Positions 44,870 to 54,752 of a stretch of DNA of 64,000 nucleotides are shown one piece after another; positions within the stretch are counted from its first letter, which is position 1, and the number at the start of each line of letters is the position of its first letter. The DNA is from Sepioteuthis lessoniana. Lineage: Eukaryota > Mollusca > Cephalopoda > Myopsida > Loliginidae. The notes under the pieces were generated by a model, which was given only the letters and a program-made list of their open reading frames with translations, was not told the DNA's origin and did no database searches. The stretch covers positions 89,667,168-89,731,167 of the forward strand of contig OY757904.1 in the NCBI GenBank assembly GCA_963585895.1. Reading direction: 5' to 3'. The translations under genes were made by a program, and so were the position numbers.

Positions 44870-45887
44870 CCATTGCAATTATGATGACATTAGGAATTAG
44901 CAAATGTGGTTGAGAGAAAGACAATTAAAATTAAAATAAGCGCTCCAAACAAAGACTGGGAAACCTGTATTTAGGGAAATTTTTCCCATTGTAGAAATAG
45001 ATAACCCGACTGATATGTAACGTAGTTTTTGAACTGGTAAACACTGACTTAGCTGGCCATGTAGAACCAGTAATTGTAAACAGGCACAGGTATGCCATTA
45101 CATTCTCTAATGATTTTCCCTTTGCAGTATTTCTGTATTTTCTGTAGTATATGAATTATATAGTATCTGCCACAAAGAAATTTTTTTACTGATTCTTCCA
45201 CTTATGGGTGGAAAAGATCCTTGAGATCTGATAACAGGTTAGAATTCCAAAGTCCAGTGATTTCCAGAAATTACTCTATGAGTATTATTAGACAGGAAAC
45301 TTGACGCTCTATTCACTTCATCAAAATGGGACGATCGAAAGCAATTGGCGAACCCTGAAATGGCGAGACGCATGATGTTCGAAAATAACTTGCCAAAATA
45401 CTTGTGGAGCTACACTGTCATGACATCTGCCGTAATCCGAAACTGATGTTTTAACAACCGTCTAAAACAAATTCCCTACTATATGATAAAAGGAAGGAAT
45501 CATGAGATCTCAAAGACAGATATATTTGGATCAGCATATTATGCTTACAAAAACTTGAAGAAAAAGCAAGACCCGAAAGATGAAAAAGGCATTTTCGTTG
45601 GACGACAGAAACAGTCCTTCACAGTTTTTTTAATCCGGAGAATAAAAGTTCTCAAACAAATACTAGACGAATTTGTTAGCAGCATGACAAATAAGCAGAC
45701 TCAGACTTACCCAACAAATCATGGTAATGATGCTGAAGACTTTTACCCAAAGAAGTTTAGACAAATAGGAAATCTCATGAAACTCCTGACCCACAAATCA
45801 AAATATCTGATTCATTTGCCAACATACAGATCAAGGAAGATTGTAAACTTCGGCATTACCCAAGAAGGTGTTGAGTATGTTTGCTGA
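44870..45887 (+). pseudogene. copia-1 integrase
   Basis: SHCNYDDI and NKDWETC keep parts of the HHCC module. After a decayed core, the C-terminal half is clear: NLPKYLWSYTVMTSAVI, GSAYYAYKNLKKKQDPKDEKGIF and VGRQKQS, matching the copia-2 order. The 134-codon open stretch 45483-45887 is this C-terminal domain plus linker. It ends at the next insertion or deletion. Confidence 0.75.
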
Positions 45888-45889
45888 AT

Positions 45890-46640
45890 ATTTTGCTCCC
45901 ACAATTTATGTTGGCTCATTATTGAAAAGCAAACGATGTAAACGACGCGGAAAAAAGAACATTCAAAAGAAAGCAATACAAATAAAAATAAATTTATATA
46001 ACAACAAGTACATAATATGAAACATTACAAAACATTACGAATATTCTAATATAGCTTGTTAAATATTCCTCAGTGTGTGTATGTAACTAACACGAATATT
46101 ATGGTGAAAGACTAAATATTAAAAGTGTCCTGGAGACTATCAAGGTATTTTAGGAAGATGTGTTTTCTCCCATGTTGGTCATTTGTCTCTTTCGGAATTT
46201 GACGAAATGTCTGAGGCTATGCGCGAGACAGGAACAAGTCCAGCCAAAAGGCAGAACAGGAAAGAAAAAGGTCGCAGAGTATATACGCACCCATGTTGCG
46301 TGTGTTGAGCTGCGTGTCACTAGTTAGCAAAGCCAAGCTGTCTCTGGAAGTCAAAATGTAAGCGGGAATGAGTTACTGTAAGTCGTGAGTATATATAGCT
46401 AATCCTTGTCATGTGATCGGCTCCAAATGTGCGGGATAAAAATCAAAGTTGTGGACGTAGTTGGGGGCACAAATCACATTATTTTCTTTACCAATGGGTT
46501 ATTGAAGCTAATTAGTTTACCGCCGTCCATTATCTTTGTTTCGGGAACGAGTGAATCAGTATCCTATTTTCAAGAATTTTCTTGTATCTCAGCCATTTTG
46601 AAAATATAGCAGTGTAAATCCTATAAAGGGAAAGAAGACC
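45890..46640 (+). other. Probable LTR-like insertion in copia-1
   Basis: Separates the integrase linker from the RT start. AT-rich with internal GC-rich part (46200-46340) and TATA-like GAGTATATATAG (~46388). No paired copy or TSD seen. Confidence 0.4.
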
Positions 46641-46679
46641 TCTTCAACGCTTAAATGATTTCATAATGAATGCTGAGGA

Positions 46680-47140
46680 TGACAGTGACCGAAATTACTA
46701 TAACAGAGCCATATGTAGTATACCAAAAATTTATAAAGAAGCAATAAACTTCTCAAAGACCCACTGCTGCATTGAGCCAATTCAGGAGGAAATTGAATTC
46801 CTAAAGGAAAGATAAATGTTTTTGAACTAACACATTAACCTAGAGGCAAAAAGACAATAAGCAATAAATGAGTTTATATACAAAGAAAACCTCAGATAAA
46901 CCAGTGAAAATACTTGGTGATAACTAAGGTGCAATCGCACTCTCTAAAGACACTGTAAATCGACAGAGGTGCAAACATACCAATATCAAATATCATTTCG
47001 TCAGAGGTACTTTGCACCATAAGAAAATAGAAATTGTTTATTGTCCGACCACAGACATGATTGCTGATGTGATGACAAAACCTATGACCAAAATAAACTT
47101 TAAAAGGTTCAAAAGACTTTTACTTGAACTTTAAACTCTT
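46680..47140 (+). pseudogene. copia-1 RT start joined to RNase H end
   Basis: RT N-terminus (PKIYKEAINFSKTH, EPIQEEIEFLKE) runs almost directly into the RNase H tail (GAIALSKDTVNRQRCKHTNIKYHF, IVYCPTTDMIADVMTKPM). The whole RT palm is deleted. Confidence 0.75.
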
Positions 47141-47205
47141 TTATTTGTATAATGCTCTCATGAGCATGGAAATAAATAAAATAGTAATATGAGATCATGT
47201 GGGAG

Positions 47206-47390
47206 TGTTAAAAGATTTACACCAGGTTTGATAAGTCAAGCAGTTGTCTCCTTTGTATAGCTCTCCTGGTTTTGTTTTTCTTTTAATAAATAAGTTTATT
47301 TTCTCCTTTCCACAGAAATGGATGTATAATTTTTCCTTAGCATATTTTCACCTCATTTTATCCTTATTTCACAGCATGGCAAACTCCTCT
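47206..47390 (+). repeat. copia-1 3' LTR
   Basis: TGTTAAAAGATTTACACC start. An ATG at 47376 corresponds to the gag start and here reads out into flanking DNA. Right end uncertain by a few bases. Confidence 0.72.
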
Positions 47391-48378
47391 GTAAGAAGTA
47401 GGTACCGGGCTCCATTGTTGAAACTTGGTGTTATAACAATGGACAATAAGAAGAATTTTCAAACAAAATGTTTGAGAAAAATATCAGTAGATACAACTTT
47501 TTAAAATTCTTAATTCCCACACAAAAAGTTAATAAAACTCTCTCCGTTCTAAAAATTTTTACCTGGAAATGATTACACTTGTAAAGAGGTTGGCATTAAA
47601 AATTTGCGCTAGATATAACGACTAAACATTTTTGTTTATAATGTCTGTTTAGTTGAAGCTTTGCGTAAAAAAAAAGGATTAAAAAAGACGCAATATGCTA
47701 TATCATGTTTACAGCCTTCAACCTGATTGGTTGAAAAATCTTTCATTCTGAGATTTTAAAAAAAAGGGGGAAAAATAAGAATAAATAACATTTCTGACTG
47801 AATTGGCAGGAATCATTCTGGATCCCATCCTTCCTTCACAAGCGTCTCGAACAAGTTTCTTCAGCATTGAGAGAGAATCAAGAACTCATTGCTCTATGGA
47901 AATCGACTCCCTCTTTGTTAATTAGACGCGTCTATTTTTTTTAGGGCCGTCACTTCCTAAAAAGACAGGAAGACAAGCAAAATTCGCGCAACTTTTTACC
48001 TCCACTGTTCAAATAATTTTCACCTGTCACTCTTCGAGAAGGTATTCTGGAAAATGTACCTCTTCTTGGGATATACAAAAGCACTGGGTCTTTTAAAACA
48101 TCCTATGAAATCGGCTAATTATCGGATTTTAATTTTTTTCGGTATTTAAAGCAATAAAAAATGAATTTTTTAAAGGCATTTCCCTCAAAATTCTAAAGAC
48201 AACGATTTTTTTATTGTTTCTTTGTCATACACCACCCCCACCCCTTAGTTTTTTTTATTAATTTCACTGACTTAATGAAGATGTAGGTGAATGATTTTTT
48301 ACATTTTTAGAAATAATTGCATTAGATTTTGTTTATATATATATATTTTTATAAACGTTTGTCTATTTTGTTTTTATA
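47391..48378. other. AT-rich DNA, no gene seen
   Basis: Nothing recognised. The last ~25 bp (GTTTGTCTATTTTG then TTTTTATAAAAG) resemble the sequence just right of gypsy-2. Confidence 0.5.
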
Positions 48379-48382
48379 AAAG

Positions 48383-48681
48383 TGTGGTCTAAAAAGTAAG
48401 GGAATAGATTACTCACATCACGTCGGCGTTTGACCGTCGGGAAAAGACAAAAAGAGGAATGTGAGTTTATGGACTCCTAATATGCGATTAGCGGTAATTT
48501 GCATATGAGGAGAAGAGGCTATAAAAAGACCAAATTGGCGAGGCAGGGGGTATTATTCTGAGAGCGGAGAGCAGACATTGAGTTAAGAGGAGTTGATGTG
48601 AGTTGCAGAGTTGTGTTACTCTGAAAGTTGGTGCGAGCAGCACAGTTGGCGGGAAGGAGTTTGACCCCTTTTTTCATTACA
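48383..48681 (+). repeat. gypsy-2 5' LTR
   Basis: 299 bp, TG...CA, TATA-like GGCTATAAAAAG at ~48518. Confidence 0.92.
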
Positions 48682-48704
48682 AGCTATTTCGGCTCGAAGA
48701 GATC

Positions 48705-49440
48705 ATGAAAGCAGGGCTATTGAGGTTGGGCAAGGATGTTATACCACCTTTCAGTGGAGAAAGTCATGTAGTTGGGTGGATAAAAATGGTGAAACTGGTA
48801 GCTAAGCTACAAAAAGTGCAAAACCTTGCGAGTTTCATTCCACTCTTTCTGCATGGAGATGCAGTTGCTCTCCCCCTTGAGATGAGCAATGAAGACCAAG
48901 TACAGGTAGAATAGATAGAGATGAGACTAGTGACGGCATTCACTGAAGGGCCTTTTGAGCCATATAAAAAGCTGAAACGATTCAAGTGGACAGGAGAATC
49001 AATTGATGTCTATGCCAATACAATTAAAAGATTAGCTGGACTAGCAGGATACGTAGGGATAGGGCTGGACCATACAGCTGAACTTGCATTCGTCACGGGA
49101 TTCCCAGATGACGTATCTGTGGCACTACAGCAGTTACCTCACATAGAAAGAATGGACGTTAGCAAGCTGTTACCAACTGCACAGCTATTAGTAAGCAAAA
49201 GGATTAAAAAAACTGAGATGGTGGGAGCGAGTGCACAAAGCAATGCATTGAGAAATAAAGCTCAAAAGGGGTTGTCGAGCCTTCAGTGCTTTAGATGTCG
49301 AGGACTACACTATTTTAAAGATTGTACGGAGATACCTAGAGCTCAAGTAATAAGCTAGAATTGTGGAAAGTTTGGACATATGGCAAGGTATTGTACTCCG
49401 ATTCAGGGAAACGGGCAAGGGGGAGCTTCTGCACCATTAG
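48705..49440 (+). pseudogene. gypsy-2 gag
   Basis: From ATG 48705 (MKAGLLRLGKD). Stop TAG at 48912-48914 then the same frame continues (MRLVTAFTEGPFEPYKKL, AELAFVTGFPDD). First knuckle C-FR-C-RGLHYFKD-C has one residue less than CX2CX4HX4C. The second (NCGKFGHMARYC) has lost its first Cys and gains a TAG (49356). Gag would form particles and bind the RNA. Pol follows one frame back (-1), the usual gypsy arrangement. Confidence 0.85.
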
Positions 49441-49445
49441 CTACC

Positions 49446-51226
49446 TCGGCAACAGACTGAAGACGCAGTATTGGCCTCTTCCAATAATAGAAGTAGTGGT
49501 GAATAACACGGTGATGACTGTACTTGTCGATACTGGGTGCACCACCACTTTAATCAATTCCAGACTTATGAGTGGATGCGGTTGATGTGGCACTGTGAAA
49601 GCAGTAGATGGGAGGGACATAAAATGTAAAGGAATCCGGCAAGTGGAGATTAAAGTACATGGAGTACAAGTAAAAGTGGAAGCGATATTAATGAATCGCA
49701 TCATTGACGGGATCGACGTCATAATTGGAATGGACATAATCAATGAGATGGGAGGTGTGACTATAAAGGAATCAGGGGTGATGTTTGAAGATGTACACTG
49801 TGCCGTGGCTGCCCATCGGCTGAATGTTTGCAAAATCGAAGATAAAGACTTTGAAGCAAATTTCGATGGAGAGAAATGGACAGTAAAATGGAAATGGAAA
49901 GGAGAGCCACGAATGTTACAGAATAGAGTGAAATTTTATAAGAACTCTTGGGAAAGTGAGAAAAACTCAGAGTTTGAGGAAGAGGTTGAAAGATGGATTG
50001 CGGACGGTATCCTTGTACCATAGAAGGGAGAAGGAAAAGGTAAGTTACCATTGATGGCAGTGTTCCAGGCCACAAAGAAGAAAGTCAAGCCAGTGTTAGA
50101 CTACCGTGAATTGAACCGTTTTGTGGCGTGTCATACCGGGAGTGATATAATAGACGTGTGCGATGAAAAGATGAGAAAGTGGAGACGGTTGGAAGGAGGA
50201 ACTGCTATTGTGAACCTTAAGTCTGCCTACTTACAGCTACATGTAGCAAAGGAACTATGGCAGTACCAGCTGGTCAGCTATAAAGGAAAAACTTATTGCC
50301 TGACACGGTTAGGATTTGGACTTAATGTTGGGCCGAAGATTATGGCAGCCGTGTTAAAAACGGTGTTGAAGAAAGGAAGCAAAACAAAAGAGGCCACCGA
50401 TTCGTACATCGACGATATAATGGTGGATGTAACGAAGATATCAACAAAAGAGGTTGTGGAATATCTGAAAGGATTTGGACTAATAGCAAAATCACCAGAT
50501 TTCCTGGACGGAGGAGCGGCACTGGGCCTTAAGCTTATGAACAAGACGGGAAAGCTGATGTTCTGAAGAGGCAACGAGATCCCAGAGATAGGAGAAATAA
50601 GTAGACGGGAGTTATTTTCTATCTGTGGCAAATTGTTGGGGCACTATCCAGTTGATGGATGGCTGCTACTGGCATGTAGTTATGTAAAAATAAGAGCTAG
50701 TGGAGTAGACTGGGAGGACAGAGTTGATTGTAAAACTCTCAAGGTAATACAATAAATTCTAGTTGATGTAGAAAAGAAAGACCCTGTTACCGGAGCTTGG
50801 CACATACCTGAAACAAAAATAGGAGTGGTGTGGTGTGATGCAAGCAGTATTGCAACAGGCGTGGTCGTGGAGATTGGCGGTTTGGTGGAGGAGGATGCGA
50901 TATGGTTGAGAAAAAAAAATGATTATAATCATATTAACGTGGCCGAGTTCGATACTGTTCTGAAAGGCATCAATTTAGCCATAAAATGGGGATTGAGAGA
51001 AATCGAAATAAGAACTGATTCAGCCACGGTACTAAGTTGGGTGACCTCTACAGTGGAGGAGAGTGGAAGAATACGAACAAAGGGTGCTGGAGAAGTGATT
51101 GTAAAATGGAGATTAGGGATACTTGGAGAGTTGATATCTGAATTTAAACTGCAAATAAAGGCAGTGTTTGTGCCATCAGAGAGAAACAAGGCAGATGCGC
51201 TGACATGGATAAAAAACAGTGGTTAG
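49446..51226 (+). pseudogene. gypsy-2 protease, reverse transcriptase and RNase H
   Basis: Protease VLVDTGCTTTLIN (49521-49560, intact DTG) and GIDVIIGMDII. RT: VLDYRELN (~50097-50118), TAIVNLKSAYLQ with Asn in place of the usual motif A Asp (relatives DLKSAY), LGFGLNVGPKIM (motif B), SYIDDIM (~50403-50420, catalytic YIDD intact). RNase H: WCDASSIATG (~50833), NVAEFDTVLKG, IRTDSATVLSW and ERNKADALT (~51181). In-frame stops at 49583-49585, 50021-50023, 50564-50566 and ~50753. The same frame persists through the whole stretch, so decay is by point mutation. Confidence 0.9.
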
Positions 51227-51229
51227 TTG

Positions 51230-52203
51230 AGTAAGAAGAGTTCCCGGTATGCTGTCTAGGAATTGGAGAACTAGAAGAGTTGCATGGCATGCATCACATG
51301 GGAGTGGAAAGAACGTTATATTTGGTGCAGAAAGTTGATCCACATATAAAACAGGAAGAAGTTCAGAAGGTGGTTAAGAAATGCGTCCGATGTCAATCGA
51401 TCGATCCCGCTCCAAATTTACATGATCCTGGGGAAATTTGGACTTCGAAGAATTGGACAAGATTAACTATCGACATTACACACTATTGTGGGGGAGCATA
51501 CTTGTCAATTATTGACTGTGGACCTGGTAGACTGGCGATATGGAGGGAGTTGCATGCAGAATCGGCATCAGCAGTTGCAGAAGAATTGGAAAAGGTGATG
51601 CTTGAATGTGGTCCCGTAATGGAGGTGATAATGGACAATGGCACTGTTTTTCGCTCAGAAATTTTCCAGGCGATGCTAAAAAAATGGAAGATAAGGAGCT
51701 ATTACCAGGCAGCCGATAGGCCCGGTGGAAATGGAATAGTGGAGCGACATCATCGGACGGTGGAAGCAATAGCTGAGAGGGGAGGGATATCACCTGAAGA
51801 GGCCACATTCTGGTACAACATGGCTCCCAAGGTCGGACAGAGAAATGACACAATGCCGCATAGATCAGTTTGCAACTATGAATGTAGGCACCCGAGAGAT
51901 ACATACCAAGAAATAGATGAGTAGGGACCAGCCAGAATCAAAAAAGGAGAAGTGGCTTGGGTGAAACCACCGAACGCACGATGTATGACGCAATGGGGAA
52001 GAGGAGTGATTACTGATGTACAATCCCCTAACAACTTGAGTGTCGATGGAATGTCACGGCCTATTTTAGATTTGAGGCGTGTGGTCTACGTAGACGATGA
52101 TAACAGTGCTGGACCAGAGGGCAATGAAGATGAACCAGAGGCAATACAAAGACCGCAGAGAGAACGTGCTGTGCCAATCTGGGCACGGGACTATGTACTG
52201 TGA
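51230..52203 (+). pseudogene. gypsy-2 integrase
   Basis: Frame shifts by one base near the A-run at ~51210, then LHGMHHMGVERTLYL and CVRCQSIDP give the HHCC zinc module (51270-51402). The catalytic core shows TIDITHYCG (first Asp), IMDNGTVFRSE (second Asp) and RPGGNGIVERHHRT (Glu), all intact. 214 codons are open from 51280 to 51924. After a TAG at 51922-51924 the C-terminal domain continues (AWVKPPNARCMTQWGRGVI ... LDLRRVVYVD) to the stop at 52201-52203, 25 bp before the 3' LTR. Confidence 0.9.
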
Positions 52204-52228
52204 AGTGATCATTAATGATCATAGGGCA

Positions 52229-52528
52229 TGTGGTCTAAAAAGTAATGGAATAGATTACTCACATCACGTCTGTGTTTGACCGTCGGGAAAAGACAAAAAG
52301 AGAAATATGAGTTTGTGGATTCCTTATATGCGAGTAGCGGTAATTTGCATATGAGGTGAAGAGGCTATAAAAAGACCAAATTGGCGAGGCAGGGGGTGTT
52401 ATTCTGAGAGCGGAGAGCAGACGTTGAGTTAAGAGGAGTTGGTGTGAGTTGCAGAGTCGTGTTACTCTGAAAATTGGTGCGAGCAGCATAGTTGGCGTGA
52501 AGGAGTTCCGATCCCCTTTTTCATTACA
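52229..52528 (+). repeat. gypsy-2 3' LTR
   Basis: 300 bp partner of the 5' LTR; end CATTACA followed by TSD AAAG. Confidence 0.92.
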
Positions 52529-52532
52529 AAAG

Positions 52533-52989
52533 GTTTGTCAATTTTGTTTTTTTCTATAGAGACTCGCAAGAGAACCAATTTAAAAAGCGTCACATGGGAG
52601 ATTTTTTTCCGATGATTTATACAAAAATCACAGATTACTACAATTTTAATTCGTAATATTTGAGAAGATGACGTGCTTGGCTTGTCAGTAATAAATCATA
52701 ACATCGCCGATGAAAAGTGTATTTTTTGTACATGACTAACCTTTTCACTGTGACAGAAGAATTTAAATTTTCTCCAGGTGGTATTTCAAGAAGCTCTTTT
52801 AAACTACTGAAGAAGGATTCATCTTTCTCAATTATTACTAACAGTAATACACCCACTGACCTTATACTCTGAGGTTGCGTTTTCTTTCTTCTTCTTTCTT
52901 TCTTTTTTCTTTTTTTCTTTCTTTTTTCAAACTTTAGAAGTTATGAAAACATTTATAGTGATGCACTTTACTAAGTTGGCTTTTTGTTT
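52533..52989. other. AT-rich flank with pyrimidine tract
   Basis: T/C-rich tract at 52877-52928. No gene. Confidence 0.5.
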
Positions 52990-53260
52990 CCTTTTCATTA
53001 TATAGCCAGGTTTCGATCCCAGCTTCGGGAATCTAACCTGTCTAGCCACACTGAAGAGTTCTGATAGAACGAAACAGTCGGTCTGTGGAGGACAATATAT
53101 ATGCTCCCCTGTCCCTGTGGGGTTTGAGCTCTCTAGCGGAGGAAGTAATGGTTGCCACTAGCGTAAAGCAAGGCTCTTCAAATGAATTGAGCTCTCGGTT
53201 GCTGTTAAGCGGATATATGTAAACAAAACAAATGTGATACATAAGCGTTTAAACTTCCTT
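52990..53260 (+). repeat. SINE-E copy 1 (tRNA-like box B)
   Basis: GGTTTCGATCCCAGC (53009-53023) matches a Pol III box B; the box A side is degraded. Downstream blocks GGGAATCTA, CTGTCTAGCC and GTTCTGATAGA(A/G)CGAAAC recur at 53775-53830. Confidence 0.6.
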
Positions 53261-53267
53261 CGCTATC

Positions 53268-53860
53268 GCTGGTTTCCTTGTGGCTGAGTGGTAGAATCTG
53301 GGATTGGCGTTTCAGGCAGCTAGGTTTTATAGCGTTAAGAGGGGAATTGGTTAATTTCCCTAACACTATATTTTTTTGGCAACACAAATGAATAACAAAA
53401 CTTCTTTTAATAACACAACAAAGTAAGGTTTATTAGTAGCAGGCGTGAAGGAGTGAGAGTGAGAAAGTGTCTCTTTGCGTCGCTGGTCTGTATGCAGGTC
53501 CTTGGTTCGTAGGAAGCGTGTTTAAAGCTAGCAGTGAGCGAAGTGTTCCAAGTGGAATCAGTGCAGTCATGTGGGAGAGATATGTTTCTTCTGCTAGCTC
53601 CAGACTCTCTCTCACGTTGTCTGTTCTACAGAAAAGGGACCAGAAAAATAGTTCCTGAGAGGGAGAAGGAATCAATGCGCTCTGCCAGTTGATTGGTCAG
53701 TGAGTGACCGATTCTCTTTACAGGGGCATTGATTTGCGAAAGGAAATAGATCTGTGGCTGCTACAGTTTCGATCCCAGCTTCGGGAATCTAGACTGTCTA
53801 GCCGTTCTGATAGAGCGAAACTGTTTGTGGATGACTATATATATGTGTGTGTGTAACGTT
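53268..53860 (+). repeat. SINE-E copy 2, split by an insertion
   Basis: Left half 53268-53313 has box A TGGCTGAGTGGTAG. Right half from 53766 has box B GTTTCGATCCCAGC and the body. The two halves rejoin exactly across the TSD GTTTC to give a tRNA-like head with box A and box B at normal spacing. Confidence 0.7.
53314..53765 (-). mobile_element. 452-bp LTR-like insertion in SINE-E
   Basis: Exact 5-bp TSD GTTTC (53309-53313, 53766-53770). Minus strand begins TGTAGCAGCCACAG; AATAAA complement in AAGGTTTATTAG (~53426). The other end is not CA. Probable solo LTR. Confidence 0.65.
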
Positions 53861-54349
53861 AAGAAAATAAAGAAGTATTTTAATCTCGTTGGAAACATTG
53901 GAAATTTAACAAATATGGGACTTCTTTCCAAAAGTATACGCCTAAAAATGTATCGACAGTCACTCTTTCATACCTAATGTTTATTAGTTGTTCTCTGGTG
54001 AACTATGTAAATAATTGTCTACACATAACAATTTTCTTATACATATAAGCAAGTAAAATATTTACGTCACATTTTCAAGTGGGGGCAATTTTAAATTTGT
54101 CTTTCTAGGCACAATCACTCATTTCTCAGAACTCAGAAGGAGTCACATAAGAGTGTAGTGACAACGCAATTAACCTAGCACGCACGCAGATGTTGATAAT
54201 TAATTAATTAAACAATGTTGACACATATTCATTTATCTAGATTCACAATAGCCACTACCACCTTGACTTTATACATACTTAAGCAACTTCTATTTACTCA
54301 CTCTTTATGCTGACAGACACGCAGAATATGTACGCACAACACTAACCAC

Positions 54350-54363
54350 GTAGCCATGACAAC
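54350..54363 (+). promoter_or_regulatory. RFX X-box-like motif
   Basis: GTAGCCATGACAAC fits GTHNYYATRRNAAC, the RFX X-box. It is followed at once by GGACGCCATTTTC, a YY1-like (reverse GCCATTTT) core. Lies ~300 bp upstream of the candidate exon. One such match per few windows is expected by chance. Confidence 0.4.
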
Positions 54364-54659
54364 GGACGCCATTTTCACCTTACACAAACATTGTCGTTTT
54401 CACCGATAACAAGTTTATTCTCACTTTTAAACAATTATTTTTGTTACTTTAGTTTGAAAAAAAAAAAGAAGAGAAATTTAAACCGCGAAAAAAGAAAATA
54501 TTTTAGATAGTCAAACTGGGTTGATTTATTTCGAAATTGTTAAATTAATCTGTAATTTTAATTAACATTTGTTTGTTTTTGTAAGTTCTTCAGTATTTGT
54601 ACGTTGCAAATAGTTTTTTAAAAGTTTACGTTTTAGTGAAATTAAAGTAAATTAGAAAG

Positions 54660-54752
54660 ATGTCTGATGAAGAAGATGAATTTGTTGAGGAAATGGAACA
54701 AGAAACAGAAAGCCACGACGGTGACGACGATGCTGGAGAAAAAAAAGACAAG
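54660..54752 (+). CDS. Candidate first coding exon of a host gene, acidic N-terminus
   Basis: ATG at 54660 in AAAGATGTC context. 31 codons encode MSDEEDEFVEEMEQETES, then HDGDDDAGEKKDK; the exon would end in phase 0 at AAG|GTAATT, a good donor. Highly acidic starts of this kind are common in nuclear or chromatin-associated and in cytoskeletal proteins; I do not recognise the gene. The upstream 300 bp has an X-box-like and a YY1-like motif, and no repeat. If real, the next exon lies beyond a repeat-filled intron and maybe beyond the window. It could still be a chance open stretch. Confidence 0.45.

Larger units (their letters stand above)
40951..47390 (+). mobile_element. copia-1: nested, decayed Ty1/copia element
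   Basis: 5' LTR 40951-41126 (TGTTAAAAG ... TTCAACA) and 3' LTR 47206-~47390 share TTTACA(T/C)CAGG, AAGCAGTTGTCTC, TTTTCTCCTTTCCAC and CATATTTTCAC. Internal pieces in copia order: gag (41342-41520), knuckle region (42075-42250), integrase (44870-45890), RT start (46680-46820), RNase H end (46900-47135). Interrupted by LTR-B copy 2, LTR-F with LTR-A copy 4 inside, and a further block at 45890-46640. A purine tract GTGGGAG precedes the 3' LTR. No TSD found. Confidence 0.8.
48383..52528 (+). mobile_element. gypsy-2: nearly complete gypsy-type LTR retrotransposon
   Basis: 4146 bp. LTRs 48383-48681 (299 bp) and 52229-52528 (300 bp), TGTGGTCTAAAAAG to TTCATTACA, with about 17-20 differences by eye (~6-7%). 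TSD is AAAG at 48379-48382 and 52529-52532. LTRs carry TATAAAAAG (~48521, ~52367). Gag, protease, RT, RNase H and integrase occur in gypsy order with few lesions. The youngest-looking large element in the window, but not functional as it stands. Confidence 0.92.

Noticed and set aside
48383-52528. Endogenous retrovirus with an envelope gene
   Set aside because: Only 25 bp separate the integrase stop from the 3' LTR, so there is no env; it is a plain gypsy retrotransposon.
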